A DNA stretch of 64,000 bases, from NCBI GenBank assembly GCA_964017185.1, contig OZ024871.1, positions 56,595,226 to 56,659,225 on the forward strand. Reading direction: 5' to 3'. Of this stretch, positions 1-11,900 are shown piece by piece. The stretch is from Rugalucina vietnamica. Taxonomy: Eukaryota; Mollusca; Bivalvia; Lucinida; Lucinidae. The notes beneath the pieces are model-generated. The model was not told where the DNA came from. It made no database searches and was given only the letters and a program-made list of their open reading frames with translations. The position numbers and the translations under genes are program-made. Position 1 is the first letter of the stretch, and each line of letters opens with the position of its first letter.

Positions 1-553
1 AGGAAAACACATGGACCCCTGTAAACCAAACCGAACAAAATATTTTCGGCAGGTTCGAAATAAAAGCATCAAAACTATTAAGAAACGGAGGGAATCATAC
101 ATAACGAAACTTTCATCACGGAACTGGGAACAGTCAGTAACCAAATTCAGAAAGATAAGTGGTATAACCTGTTTGAAAACCTGCATCATAACGTTGCAAA
201 ACAATAGGGTACGCTGTGGGCAGCACTGTTATTAGAATCGATATTGTCTGTATTTTTCACTGTGTAGTATAAACTTTTGGTTACCTGATTGTGGTACTAT
301 CAGGATGTCTGAAAAGTGTTTCTCCCATAAGCAAAACACGCGTGTATTTTCCACACAATTACCATGCGCTTTGTGATAGGTTGGTAAGATTTGAAGCATG
401 GTGAACGTCGGTGTACGGTGATTGACAGCTACTGGTAGAGAAATTAACATTATTCTAGTTAAACCTAAATTGTTGATGTTATTTCCACAGGTGTTTACAT
501 TTTTGTAGCATCATATTACGCTAGTTAAATGCCTGTTTATACACAAGCTGCAG

Positions 554-562
554 GAGCTAAAG
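554..562 (+). CDS. Possible 9-nt collagen micro-exon
   Basis: Between a CTGCAG acceptor and a GTAATA donor lie nine bases that read (G)GA GCT AAA G, i.e. Gly-Ala-Lys plus the first base of a glycine codon. The phase (1 in, 1 out) is exactly what the exon at 8938 needs, since that exon starts with GA of a split glycine codon. A 15-nt version starting at 548 is also possible. The frame is closed by TAA at 526-528, so no longer exon upstream is possible. A nine-base match can arise by chance. Confidence 0.3.
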
Positions 563-2344
563 GTAATATATTTTGCAGACAAATAATTAAGATTTTATTC
601 TTAATTCACAATGTATTTGTTTTTATACCTTTTTCATCAATAAATGATGAAACTCTGGGTCATGTATTTGTATTGTATACAGTGGGTGAGTGCTAGTGAG
701 TGAGAGAGTGAGTGTGCTAAAACGAAGTGGCTCTACCATCATTATTCAAGTTGCATTTCAAGAAAAATCGCGAAAAAAATTCGATAAGATTTACACTACA
801 TTTAAAAATGTACTGAATAAATGTTCATATTCTTAGCGTCTGTAAGCATTCAGAATGTTGCTCATTTCAAATTATATAGTTTTATAAAGAGGAAATGTGA
901 AACCATTATATGTTTTCTTAGAAGAGAGAACAACACACGATTGTTGTAAGATAACCAAATACTAGTATATTGGCAACAACTAGCTTGATTTAAATCAGAT
1001 GATGCTCTTAGCAAGACATAAACCATCATTCTATGCATTTACAAGTATTTTGGCGATAATTTATAATACTTGTGACTAGATTATCGTCTTGCGTATATTC
1101 TTTCACCGTTTGTCATATATGGCGTATAAACAACATCGAAATTATAATTTAAGTTTAGAAGAATTAACGCACTGACATCAGTGCGTTCAACATTCACATG
1201 AATGAGTGAGTATGCTTAAATTTTCACATGAGTGAGTATGCTTAACGAATCGAGCGACTCTATGGCGTTACTAGCATTGGGTCAGAGATATGGGGCTTTG
1301 AAATTGCAAACCAAATTGAAACAGTACGAGGGTTGGGATTTAAGTTCATAGACTCTGGCCATTAATTTTCTATTACAGCATTTATGCAATATTTGATGCA
1401 TCAATATAAAGAAACAAAGTCTCCTTGTTTCTTTTTGTTTGTTACAATATTTTTCATGATATCTTGCACAGTGCACATAAAAATGGTATCCATAGCAACT
1501 ACGGTTTCGCTACCCGGGGCACGTCGTATTTTAAGTAATTCTGAAGTTATATGGCGTTGAAGAACATACCGTTTGTTACCCTGTTGTAGGCTTAAACGCG
1601 AGGTAAATTAATTTGAGGCATTCTAGTATCATGTTGTTATTTCCATATGAAATTTTAGCACTATGTCGAAGAAAATGAAAAGTCAGTCGCGCTTCTTGGG
1701 AAAATATGGCGTTAACAGTCAACGTCGAAACAAGAGCTATGATCAAATCTTATGTTTGAGTAGCATAAATGCCCAAATAAGCATTCAAAATGATAGGGAT
1801 TTGTAGTACAGTTGTAGAACAGATGGTGCAGTGGTGTTCCAAATGGTTGGCGAGATTCCAGGTGGACGTACTTTTATTTTACAGGATGAGAAATGCACAC
1901 ACTTACGATTAACCTACAAATGCTACGATCCGCATTCTTTAATTAAAACTCAAATATGCATGATGCACATAAAATTTGTTAAATCTGGTGGATACAGTAT
2001 TTCAACAATAATAATAAACAACCCCAGAAGGATCTCTTGCAAATAAGTAAAGGTATGGTGCGTTGTGTTGTTCCAAACTAAACATTTACATGCTAACATT
2101 TATCGAAATTTGACGCCGTTTTGAAGTCAAAATTTCCACGACGTGCCCCGGGTGATGAAAGATCATTGTGTTTAATTCATCGTTGTAAAGAAAATATTAT
2201 GAGTAGAACTATGCTTAATATCTTATACGATAGGTAAAACAATACGTTTTCAGATGATATCATTTTTGTTTCTGTGTGACAGACATTATTTCTGTGTGAC
2301 AGACATATTAACTTTCATTAAAGAAAGTCTACGAACTTAAATCC

Positions 2345-3106
2345 CAACCCACGTACATGATAGATTCTGTAAATATATTCTTAAAGTACCAATTCATACA
2401 ACAAGTGTATTAGCTAGGGGTGAACTAGGTAGATATCCACTATGTTTAGCATATTTTATTAGATGTATAAAGTATTGGTTGAAACTGACAAGAATGGCAG
2501 ATTTTAGATATCCAAAACAGAGTTACCTAATGCTGAAGAATTTAGATGATTGTAACAGAATAACATGGGCAACAAGTATCAGAAACTTACTATGTAGGTA
2601 TGGGTTTGGGTATGTATGGATAGCGCAAGAGGTTGGAGATATTGATAATTTTAATCAAATTTTCAAAAAGATAGTTAAAGATAATTCATTACAATAATGG
2701 TACTCTGATATAAATGAGACCAGCAAAGCGTATCACTATAAAATTTTTAAATGTATCTTTGAATCTGAAAAGTACTTGTCGCTGGATATCCCAGCAAAAT
2801 ATATTCATACATTTTCAAAATTTAGATGTTCCTCGCATAAACTATTTGTAGAGACAGGCTGGCATAGGGATATTCCTTACCAGCAAAGAATTTGTTCGCT
2901 CTGCACATTAAACGAGATTGAAGATCAATTCCATTTTATGTGCATTTGTCCTCTGTATTCTGATGTTAGGGAGCGGTATTTTCCAAACAAGTATAAATCT
3001 TAGATATGTTATATGAAATGATGAAAACAAAAAATGACGTCATTATATCTCAAGTCATGAAATATGTATTCTACGCACTCATTAAAAGGGAAGAAAATAA
3101 AACATA
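2345..3106 (+). mobile_element. LINE 3' end: RT C-terminus with zinc-binding motif
   Basis: Translation gives VHDRFCKYILKVP, RGELGRYPLC and KYWLKL, then a TAA at about 2695, then, in the same element, FRCSSHKLFVETGWHRDIP and ICSLCTLNEIEDQFHFMCIC. These are typical of the region after the reverse transcriptase in molluscan non-LTR retrotransposons, and the CxxC...HFxxxC part is the RT-associated zinc-binding domain. The copy is 5'-truncated and carries at least one stop, so it is dead. Confidence 0.8.
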
Positions 3107-3635
3107 GCAATAACACTTGTATGTTACATGTATATAGGTAAGACAAACTAACCATGCATATGATCTTTTAATAATCTTGTTGAATACACTTATATGTATG
3201 TAATTATTTGCCTATTTAAGAAGTCGAAATGATAAACATGTTCATTGTTGTATACAGGGCCGGTGGCCTATATTACCTAATAAAATTTGTCATTGACTAG
3301 ATTTATCATTCAAGTTACTTTCTTTTCATTTATCCTGATAATGTTTCCTAATGAAATTCTCGCAGTAAGGCTGTAAATAATGTTTTGCTTGTTTGTCCTT
3401 TATCTACATACCTACCTACAATTTATCCCCATAAAAATTATATTGCTAGTTCCTGGGGGGAAAATCCCATGGCTAAAATGTCTGTAGTGTGCATGATTTG
3501 GGTTTATATTAAATGTTTAAATGCTAGTATTCAGACTTGTTAAATTTACATTTTCAGGAAATTCTATATACTTTTTTTTGTGAAATATCTATTCATCTTA
3601 ATTCATACTTGCCTATATTGCATGTAAATAAATTA

Positions 3636-4463
3636 TGAGGATGGGTCAGAAAGTTCTGTCGAAGGAGAAATAGCTCGGTTCATAGATACAATAGGCTGCT
3701 GTTAGAAAGGGCAACATTTCGCCTTTGTAATGATACCAAACTCGTGTTTAAATGAATAAATAAAGGTATGTGCCTAGAAAGACACGAGGGTCTGGCACTG
3801 GCATACTTTCATGAAATCGGAACCTTATAATGCACCTTTCATGTGTTGTATAACTACCAGTCACAATTGCTTCATCTTTTAGGTGGTAAATTCTGTTAAA
3901 ATTTAAAAATCAATGCATTAGAGAAAACGTTACCAGTGCGCTACTTCCTGTATAATAAATCGATATATATGACGTCATTGGAAAATGTACCCCTGTACTT
4001 TTTCAAAACCACTGGGTTTTACATTTGCTGGCATTATTATGGTTTTACTTGCGAGCACACTAGATGATACAGTTAAATGGTTAAATGCACTTAAAGCGAA
4101 AATGTCCACGCCTACATGTCTTTTTTTTAAATATGCCACAATCAACATAAAACAATTAAACTCAGTTGAATAAGTTTGATTTTTGCAGGATATGTTCACT
4201 CATGTTTGAAAAAGATATAGCCCTAATAACTTTTTTGAAGCATTGTTTTCTGTGCATAATTGCATTCTTTTCTTTGAACCATGTCAGCATCAAAGAGTCG
4301 CCTCTTTTAGAGTGACATATTTCATTTCATTCAAGAAGTGCCACATTTTTATCAAAAATAATAGCCAGAGAAATAGTCTTTCAGATATAGATATTTTGAA
4401 ATATTCTGCTATGACAGATACTGAGAAATAAAGGCTGTGGCAGAACTTTTTGACCAATCCTCG
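3636..4463. mobile_element. Mariner/Tc1-like MITE, 828 bp
   Basis: Terminal inverted repeats: left GAGGATGGGTCAGAAAGTTC, right (reverse complement) GAGGATTGGTCAAAAAGTTC. The element is flanked by TA on both sides (3634-3635, 4464-4465), the usual Tc1/mariner target duplication. No transposase-like reading frame was seen inside. Sequences around 3394 and 4600 (TTTGTCCTTTA) also mirror each other, perhaps an older flanking repeat. Confidence 0.75.
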
Positions 4464-5939
4464 TACATAGAAAGTAATAGGTGATGCTTGCTAGACTTAA
4501 AGTTTGAAAGTTTATTATCTACTTTGTACAGAAAGCAATATATAATATAATAATTTCCCTACCAACCTATCCAAGATTAGAATGCTGGGTAGGTAAAGGA
4601 CAAACAAACAATTATTTTAATTCAGGCCAAACAGCCACGTAGAGAGGCATCAACAGTTCTTGTACCTCAAATGTTTCATTATATGATTGATTTTGTATGA
4701 TATGCAGTCTTTTTGCGCTAATCTTATTCATTTAATACGAATTAATGAATAAAATCATATCTTAAGAAACCAATCTTTGATAGTTTTAATATCGTTAATA
4801 ACGCTGTAATATGCAATTAATACTCAATTTTGTACAGATCCTAAAAGTGATACAAACAGGAACACATATGAAACATTTAGATCAAATGTTCTATCTTGAC
4901 TCCCAAGTTTCAACTTTATCTCTGTGCACTAATGCTGTATTAATTCATATGAAATTCAATAAATGATGAGGCTGATATAGGAATAACGTTTAATTTCCGA
5001 CTCGGTAGTATATGTATCCATTTGAATATGAATACGGGTGTGATAGGCTTGTGTGATTTTGTAGAAATTATGTAAAAAAAAAAAGTGGATTTCATCGGGT
5101 TGTTGTTAAATTTTCATCACCATGAAGAAATATAATCACAGTTGCTGACGTTGTTGTTACATAGACGCGAAGCTCAGACAATTTTTATCAATTTACTCAA
5201 CAGAAAGGTTAATATTCATGTACGAAGTTGGGAAGCCAAAAGTCTAAATTCAATATCGCCAGTGGATAAAACCACTTCGCAGCAAAAAGCTTGTTAGATT
5301 ATATCTTTCAACATATGCAACTAGATTGTTTGATATATCTTCTTATACCAAACAGCTATATAAACACAGTGTTAACCACGTGGCATGCAGTACCTGTTTG
5401 TTTTACTTACCTGATGTATTCTGTAGAAAATGTCAGCATCAGCACGTGTACTTTGTTACAATAAAATCAGAGATTACAATAAATATATAAATTCGCAGCC
5501 AAATTCCCAGATGTAATATACCAATAACATAATACCTATAGCGCCCTTTTCTTCATTTCTTGAATACAAGCCTTTTCTTTTCAAAACGCACTGGCCATTG
5601 TCGTATTCTTTACTGCACTATTTGTTCTGGTATCAGGCAACTTGTCGCAATTTTCTTTGTTGAAGCATATATATACAGTATAAATATGCCCCAGTAATTT
5701 ATAAGGATCAATAGGTAGGAAACTATTTTGTTTTATATTAACATATGAGCCAGTTTTAAAACGTGGATTTTCCCTTAGGGTAATATTCTTTTCTTCTTCA
5801 GTGATGAAAAAGACCATCATCTTTTTTTCTTTGTTTTGTGTTGATGAGTTCCAAGCTGGCTGACTATGCCAAGTTTAACTCTAGCATGCTGGGTGCAAGT
5901 ACAGCAAGTCTGTGTTGAAGAATTCTAGTGATGGCACAT

Positions 5940-6790
5940 TGGCTCCATTGTGCTTTTTCACGTTCACAGTTTCTCCTTTCTCCATAATGTGCCGATGTTG
6001 GAGCAATGGCCTACTCCACTATGCTTTTCCAGCTTCACAGTTTTCCCTTTCTTCATAATTAGCTGATCCTTTGTTGATGAGACAGTGCCACTTTTATCGA
6101 ACCTGTGCAGCTTGTTTCCCTCTTGGAATGTAGAAATTCTTCACTGAGGCTTCGTGGGGATGATCCTTTGTTGGTGAGAATGCGCCACTTTTATCGATCC
6201 TGTGCAACTTCTTTCCAGCGCTCTCTTGTAATGTCGAAATCCTTCACTGAGGCTTGTGTGTGTCTTCGTAGCACTTGAGCGCTTTCCCTCTTGTAATTTT
6301 CTTTGGAAGGTCGCTTATCACGAAAACTTGGGAATTTCTTTTTATTACAGATTAAATATCTATATATGAACTAAATTTTAATTTTACAAATATTTACCTT
6401 GCCCATCATAAAAAAATGATTTATTATATTGATTTTTGTTAGAATTTAGCATTTTTGAGACTTTTAAATTACATCATTACATCAGTTATTGATTTTTTTC
6501 TCTTGACCCTGTCAAACCTCAATTTTACTACATGTATAAAAGTATAGGTTTGAAGGGGGTAATTTCCACACGGAGATGTTTCCATGATGTATCCAACATT
6601 CTCATAACATGGCCATTCCATCTTAGCTATTCTAGCAATAGCTAAGATGTAATGCATACATTACATCTCTTCAGGACATCCATGTCTGGAATCTTGTCTT
6701 GCCACTTGAAATTTTGACAGTTCAACAGCTTCGCATGACCGTTTTGGTATACTGCCCTGTTCGCGCATGGGTAAAGGAGGGTTGGCAATG
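5940..6790 (-). mobile_element. LINE (RTE/jockey-like) 3' end, degenerate
   Basis: The minus strand shows FKWQDKIPDMDVLKRCN and RWNGHVMRM, followed downstream by SVKDFDITRERWKEVAQDR. These match the order of motifs after the RT of many animal non-LTR elements (xWQDKIPDTEVL, RWAGHVxRM, LKxxxIxxxxWExxAxDR). The last motif occurs twice (about 6120-6160 and 6210-6250) through an imperfect tandem duplication of about 100 bp. Several stops and frame changes. Confidence 0.65.
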
Positions 6791-7135
6791 CAGGCAATTT
6801 GTCGCAATTTTCTTTATTGAAATATATATAAATGTGCCCCTAAAATTTATTGGGAACAATAGGTAGGAGTCTTGTACATTTTCAGCTTGGTGTCACGCTT
6901 GCATTTCCATGGGGTCTTTCCATGCTTACTTTTTCAATTCTGGCAGTGACCAAGTAGGTAAAATTATCAACAACTTTTAGTTTTTCAAGTTGTCCATTCG
7001 AAGTGATGGCTTTTTCATTGTATGGATTTCCATGAGCTTCATTTAGGAACAATTCCTGGAAATTAAGGTTAAAGTTCATCAGATAACTGAAACCTGATCT
7101 ATTGCCGCTTGCATCTTTACCATGAAATCTTCATT

Positions 7136-7357
7136 TGAGCCTCCTCGTGGGAAAACAAACAATGTGGTTTCCGACCAGGTCCGACACAAACCGGGCTGTA
7201 CAAGCACAGAAAAGAGCTAGAAGCTTGAAATTTCGGATTTAAGTAGTATCCGAGTAGCGAAAACAAAGGCGCTGATCAGATTCGCGGTTACCGCGAAGCT
7301 GATCTGCGCCTTTGTTTTCGCATATGCAAATTGTTGGTTTTCCCATGAGGCGGCTCA
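7136..7357 (+). mobile_element. Hairpin MITE, copy 1
   Basis: Ends TGAGCCTCCTCGTGGGAAAA and its inverse CCCATGAGGCGGCTCA. The centre carries an almost perfect palindrome of about 60 bp (AAAACAAAGGCGCTGATCAG ... inverse). Five copies occur in the window; this defines the plus orientation. Confidence 0.85.
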
Positions 7358-8937
7358 ATTTTAAAGGGGCTATAAAAGGGATAGCGAGGGCTATGAAATT
7401 GGATAGCACTCGGTATCCTCTAGAGGTGCGCAGCGTCAACCTCAAATATCACTCAGACATATGTCAAGACGTCTGGAGTTGGGGTTGAATGTTGTGGATG
7501 ACCGTAAAAGGAATGAATTTTGTGACAATAAAAAGGATGGGCCTTACAATTACAAACATGCTCTTATTAGAGTATGTAAGTAATCAGATATGTAACTGGC
7601 TCTTTTCATGGATATACGTCACTGGGACTTAGTTTCTTATCAAATTTCCATGGTGTAATGGTCAAAGGTAACGTCGTAACTGCAATACCTCTAGCTCCAT
7701 TCGCAGTTTTTCTCGTTCTGCAGTGATAATTTAGTCAACCCCTGAAACATTTCAATGAAAATCGATTCATATTATGCTTTGAAAGTTGTATATCAAATTT
7801 TGTAAAACAATAGCATTTTCTAAATGGCCTGTTAACACTTTTGGCTAGTATATGGTAAAAACGAAGAAAATACTATATGAATATTTTAACAATACCTGGA
7901 TATACCTGCTCTATTGCTTATAAAACACCAGGCAGCCCATTGATAAAGTTACAAATGTTGAATACAATGTAGTTAAACGTTTTCTATGGTATATAAAACT
8001 GATAACATCATCCATTTGCCTATGGACCTCTTGCCGTGAAGAAATTTGCAGCTACTCTCTTTACTACAAGAATAACTGTGTTATACTTATCTGCGATTTA
8101 TGGCTAAGAAAGAATCGAATCCTTCTGGCTTATCAGTTCTGTATAAAAGATAGTTCTATACAACCGCATTCTAACAGAATCTTATAAAATCTGCGACATT
8201 TTATTTCAACGAAATCAAGCAGAGCGGTTTAGACTCTAAACCAAATCTTGTATAGAACTTACTAGCAGTAGACAAAATTCTTTGATTATATTATTTGTTT
8301 CGCGATCTAGGTAATCTTGGATAATCTATCACTCAGGTATAGGTTGCTCTGCGTTTATATACCTACGATGTAACATAAAGCACATGGCTTGTCTGTCTAC
8401 TTTTTCTTTTCTTTGTTATTGATTTACCACCATAGAAGATCTGTTTACAAATTAAGTGGTATATGTTTTATTTTTAATGTAAAATCACTTATGGAGTTAA
8501 TGTTAACACAGTTCTGCTATACTTATTGTAATTCCTAAATTGATTTTACCTTCAGTTTTTAAATAGCTTCAATTTTGCATGCGAAACGACTGAGTTAACA
8601 CATGTATGTGAATCTTTCTATTGCTTATACAAATTTGTCAAATTTCATGTGTACCATTCATCTTAACTCGCAAAACATTGTGTATATAAGCCACAGAACA
8701 TAACATGACCGGGGCATGAAACCATAGGCCTCTTGTTGCTCTCAGCTCTCTGGACCAACACTGAGCTACCAAATGTCACAGGAGCGGAACTTGACGAACG
8801 AGGTCCGTATAACGTAACGGAAATAACATGTTACTCTTGTATCTATTGGACTATGATATTCATTTCCATAATATCTTAATATCGCGTAATATCTTGTGTT
8901 ATTGTTTTCAAATTAATGGTTTTCCTTATATTTTCAG

Positions 8938-8972
8938 GACCTCAGGGACCCAAAGGTGATAAAGGAGAAAGG
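8938..8972 (+). CDS. Collagen exon 1 (first secure exon)
   Basis: Acceptor TTTTCAG, donor GTAAGA. It reads (G)[12 protein letters not shown] once the glycine codon split with the upstream exon is included. This is the only secure exon with a phase-1 start, so at least one more exon lies upstream, ending in G. Confidence 0.85.
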
Positions 8973-11900
8973 GTAAGATATATTTTCTTATTATTCATAA
9001 ACAAAGGGTTGTAAAATTAAATAATGGCAATCTTTGTCTGGCCTAGTGGCGCAGTCACGGTTATATGGAGACAAATTTATGCACAGCATCAAAAGCGAAA
9101 AGAAACTGGAATTTCTGTCTGTAAATATTATAACTGTTTGTGAGGCTATAGTCATAGCAATCTGTGTCGTTTACCTTTTAAAACCAGATGCCCAACTCAT
9201 GCATTTAGGATTTACAAATCATTAATATTCTACAAAGGATTGTTTTAGGCTATATTATGTAGTAAACCAGGAACACATTAAGTTCTTAATTATGCTGCTC
9301 TCTCTGTTATGATGTAGGATGGTGGAAAAACACTGCACTCACTTATATTTTATTGTAATTTAATTAAATGCCCTCTTGAGAGCAAGTGTTAGCTTCTAAG
9401 TGTTTGTCTCTTCATGCTTGCTCATAAAACTAAGACCTTTGCCAAAATATCGTAGATAGACTATTGAAAATCATCAACAATATAAAAAAGCCAAACATTT
9501 TCGGTAATTTTCAGGGAACTAGAGGAGACACTGGTTTTCCGGTATACACATTACACAATTATGTACAATGCTAACAGACTTAAATTACTAGATGACCATA
9601 ACACCGTGTACCATAATCATTTTTGTTCTCGAATTCTTAGTAAATGGAAGCAATAATTTTTATTTCGAAGCAATAAAATATACCGTATATAAACAAGATT
9701 CTGATAAGTCCAGTGTGCTTAGCATGTCATTTTTAATCTTTTCTAAAACTCGTTAAAAAGTACGTAAAAAGTACAGTGTTATGATCATCAAGTTACATGC
9801 TGCTTTTCATTATTTTAACGCTTTTCATGCTGCATATTATTTGCAATTATTCATATATTGGTTTTCGTCTTTATATTCAATATATTATGTTTATTGACAT
9901 GTTATGTTTATTTGCAACTTATTTTACCTTTTTCAACTCGCTAAGCTGTTAAGAAGATTGACTCATACATGTATTTCAAACTTGTGGTTTAGGTTCATTT
10001 TCTAACCAACGTTTTACTATACATTATTTGGTCCCATTTCGATTATTTATGTACTAGTCTTTGTATCGACTATTCTGGTGAAAGATGCAAAATTACAGGT
10101 ATTCTCTTTAGCCCCATGTAGCCAAACTTATAGGGTCACTGAAGAGGCTTAAGTAGCCGAAACCACGGTATAGCTCATCCCCTGTCTCAGTAATATTTTC
10201 ACTGCTCTTAAGGGATCTACATTTTACTTCTATTTGCTATTACTGCAGCTGGTGTTGTGCCATTTGGCGGTCCTAAAACGTTTCCCCGTACACAATCCAT
10301 AGTGCAGATTTTATTTTCATTTGGTCCTATAAGATCAGTGAATATATTCTGAGAAATAAAAAAGATATTGTCAGTTTAGATTCATTTTCTAACTAACGTT
10401 GAATATACTGTATTTGGTCCCATTTCGACCATACTAGTCTTTGTATTGACTACCCTGTTGAAAGATGCAAGATTACAGGTATTCTCTTTAGCTCCATGTA
10501 GCCAAATTTATAGGGTCACTGAAGAGGCTTAAGTAGCTGAAACCGCGGTATGGCCCCATCCCCTTTCTCAGTAATATTCACTGCTCTTAAGGGATCTCGG
10601 TTTTATTTTATTGTCTATTTTTCTAGATGCCTAACCATGGCTACATGGTTTCAGAATATATGAACATATGTATTCTGATACAAAATGAGGGATATTAAAG
10701 GCATTTCGATATCACTGCAATGGAAAAAAAGCTCTCCACCAAAATAATTAATAAATCTGTAAAATGAACTTCACTTGCTGTGGAGGGTTATGGAATTTAG
10801 AATTGTACTGTATCTTCACCATTGAAGCATGACTGAAATTTAACATGCAGTTCGACAGCTGATATATGGAACATCTTCATGTGTGAAGTCAAATTAACTT
10901 TGAAAGAAAGAATAAGAATTATTTTAGTATCCTTCAATTCTTTTTCTAAATTTATATACTTGTAATTTTGCACCCTTGCCGGTCATTACTTTTCTTAGTT
11001 ATGGGATTTAGACCAAAGACATAATAAAGTATACAAGTATCAATTTGTTTTATCATCTTTGAAACGTACTTTCCATAAATGAAATAAGGAATTAAAATTC
11101 TTAAATTTGCTATTCATCTGTGGTTTTAACTAATATAAGCCTGGCGTCCTTTTATGGGACATAGGCAAACAGCAGAACGCGGCGTCCCATCTGGGGCTAC
11201 TCTGTTTGCCCAGAGAATTTCATCGAAAAATCAGATAAAAAAATAAAAATCACTCCTAACACCCCTAAAAATGAAAGTGAACGCATCTATTTGCTAATGA
11301 TGAGAAAATCCGTTCGTCAAATATAGGTTAAACTGAAGCACTTGGTTATACAAAAAGTAAACACACATTGACTGTGACGGTTTACCTCACGGGTTAAAGT
11401 TTTGTAAACACTATAAAAAGAATAGGGATACCCACTTGCTTTAGATATTTTTTCAGTGCTATGCGAAATACGTTGACGTTTTATTAACCATTATATAATA
11501 GCTTTACCGAAAACATACTCAATGGAAGCAGGCCGATCAACAAATGCATAACAATGTTTGAAAAAAAAAAATACCAAAGTGGGGCTCTGGAAGGGTATTG
11601 AGGAACATGGGGATATTGGCAAAATCATAAACAGAGATAATGGATATTTACACTGTATGCCAAAATTTAAAGGCATATAAGATTCTGAAGGGTCCCTAGA
11701 ATATCGATTTGGTGATACTCTAGGGGATATTTAAGGGATAATGGATACTGGGACTGGGACACCCCTCCCCCTTCCAGGGCTTCTAAAGTTTAAATGCCTA
11801 AAGCAAACATTTCACTCAGAAATTTCTTTCCGTTCATTTTGAAAGTTTTAAAGTCAGTTTCGAAACAGTGTTGCGTATACTTTCCAGGGCTTTCCAGGTT

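Larger units (their letters stand above)
1..8937. other. 5' flank or intron of the collagen gene, AT-rich
   Basis: Apart from the possible micro-exon at 554 and the elements listed separately (LINE ends near 2.3-3.1 and 5.9-6.8 kb, mariner-like MITE 3.6-4.5 kb, hairpin MITE 7.1 kb), I see no gene. No signal-anchor exon or promoter was found. If the micro-exon is real this is mostly one intron of about 8.4 kb. Confidence 0.5.

Noticed and set aside
8712-8776. tRNA-like sequence on the minus strand (TAGCTCAGTGTTGG, GGTTTCATGCCCCG)
   Set aside because: A- and B-box-like parts are present, but the arms do not pair well and no tail or duplication was seen; perhaps an old SINE.
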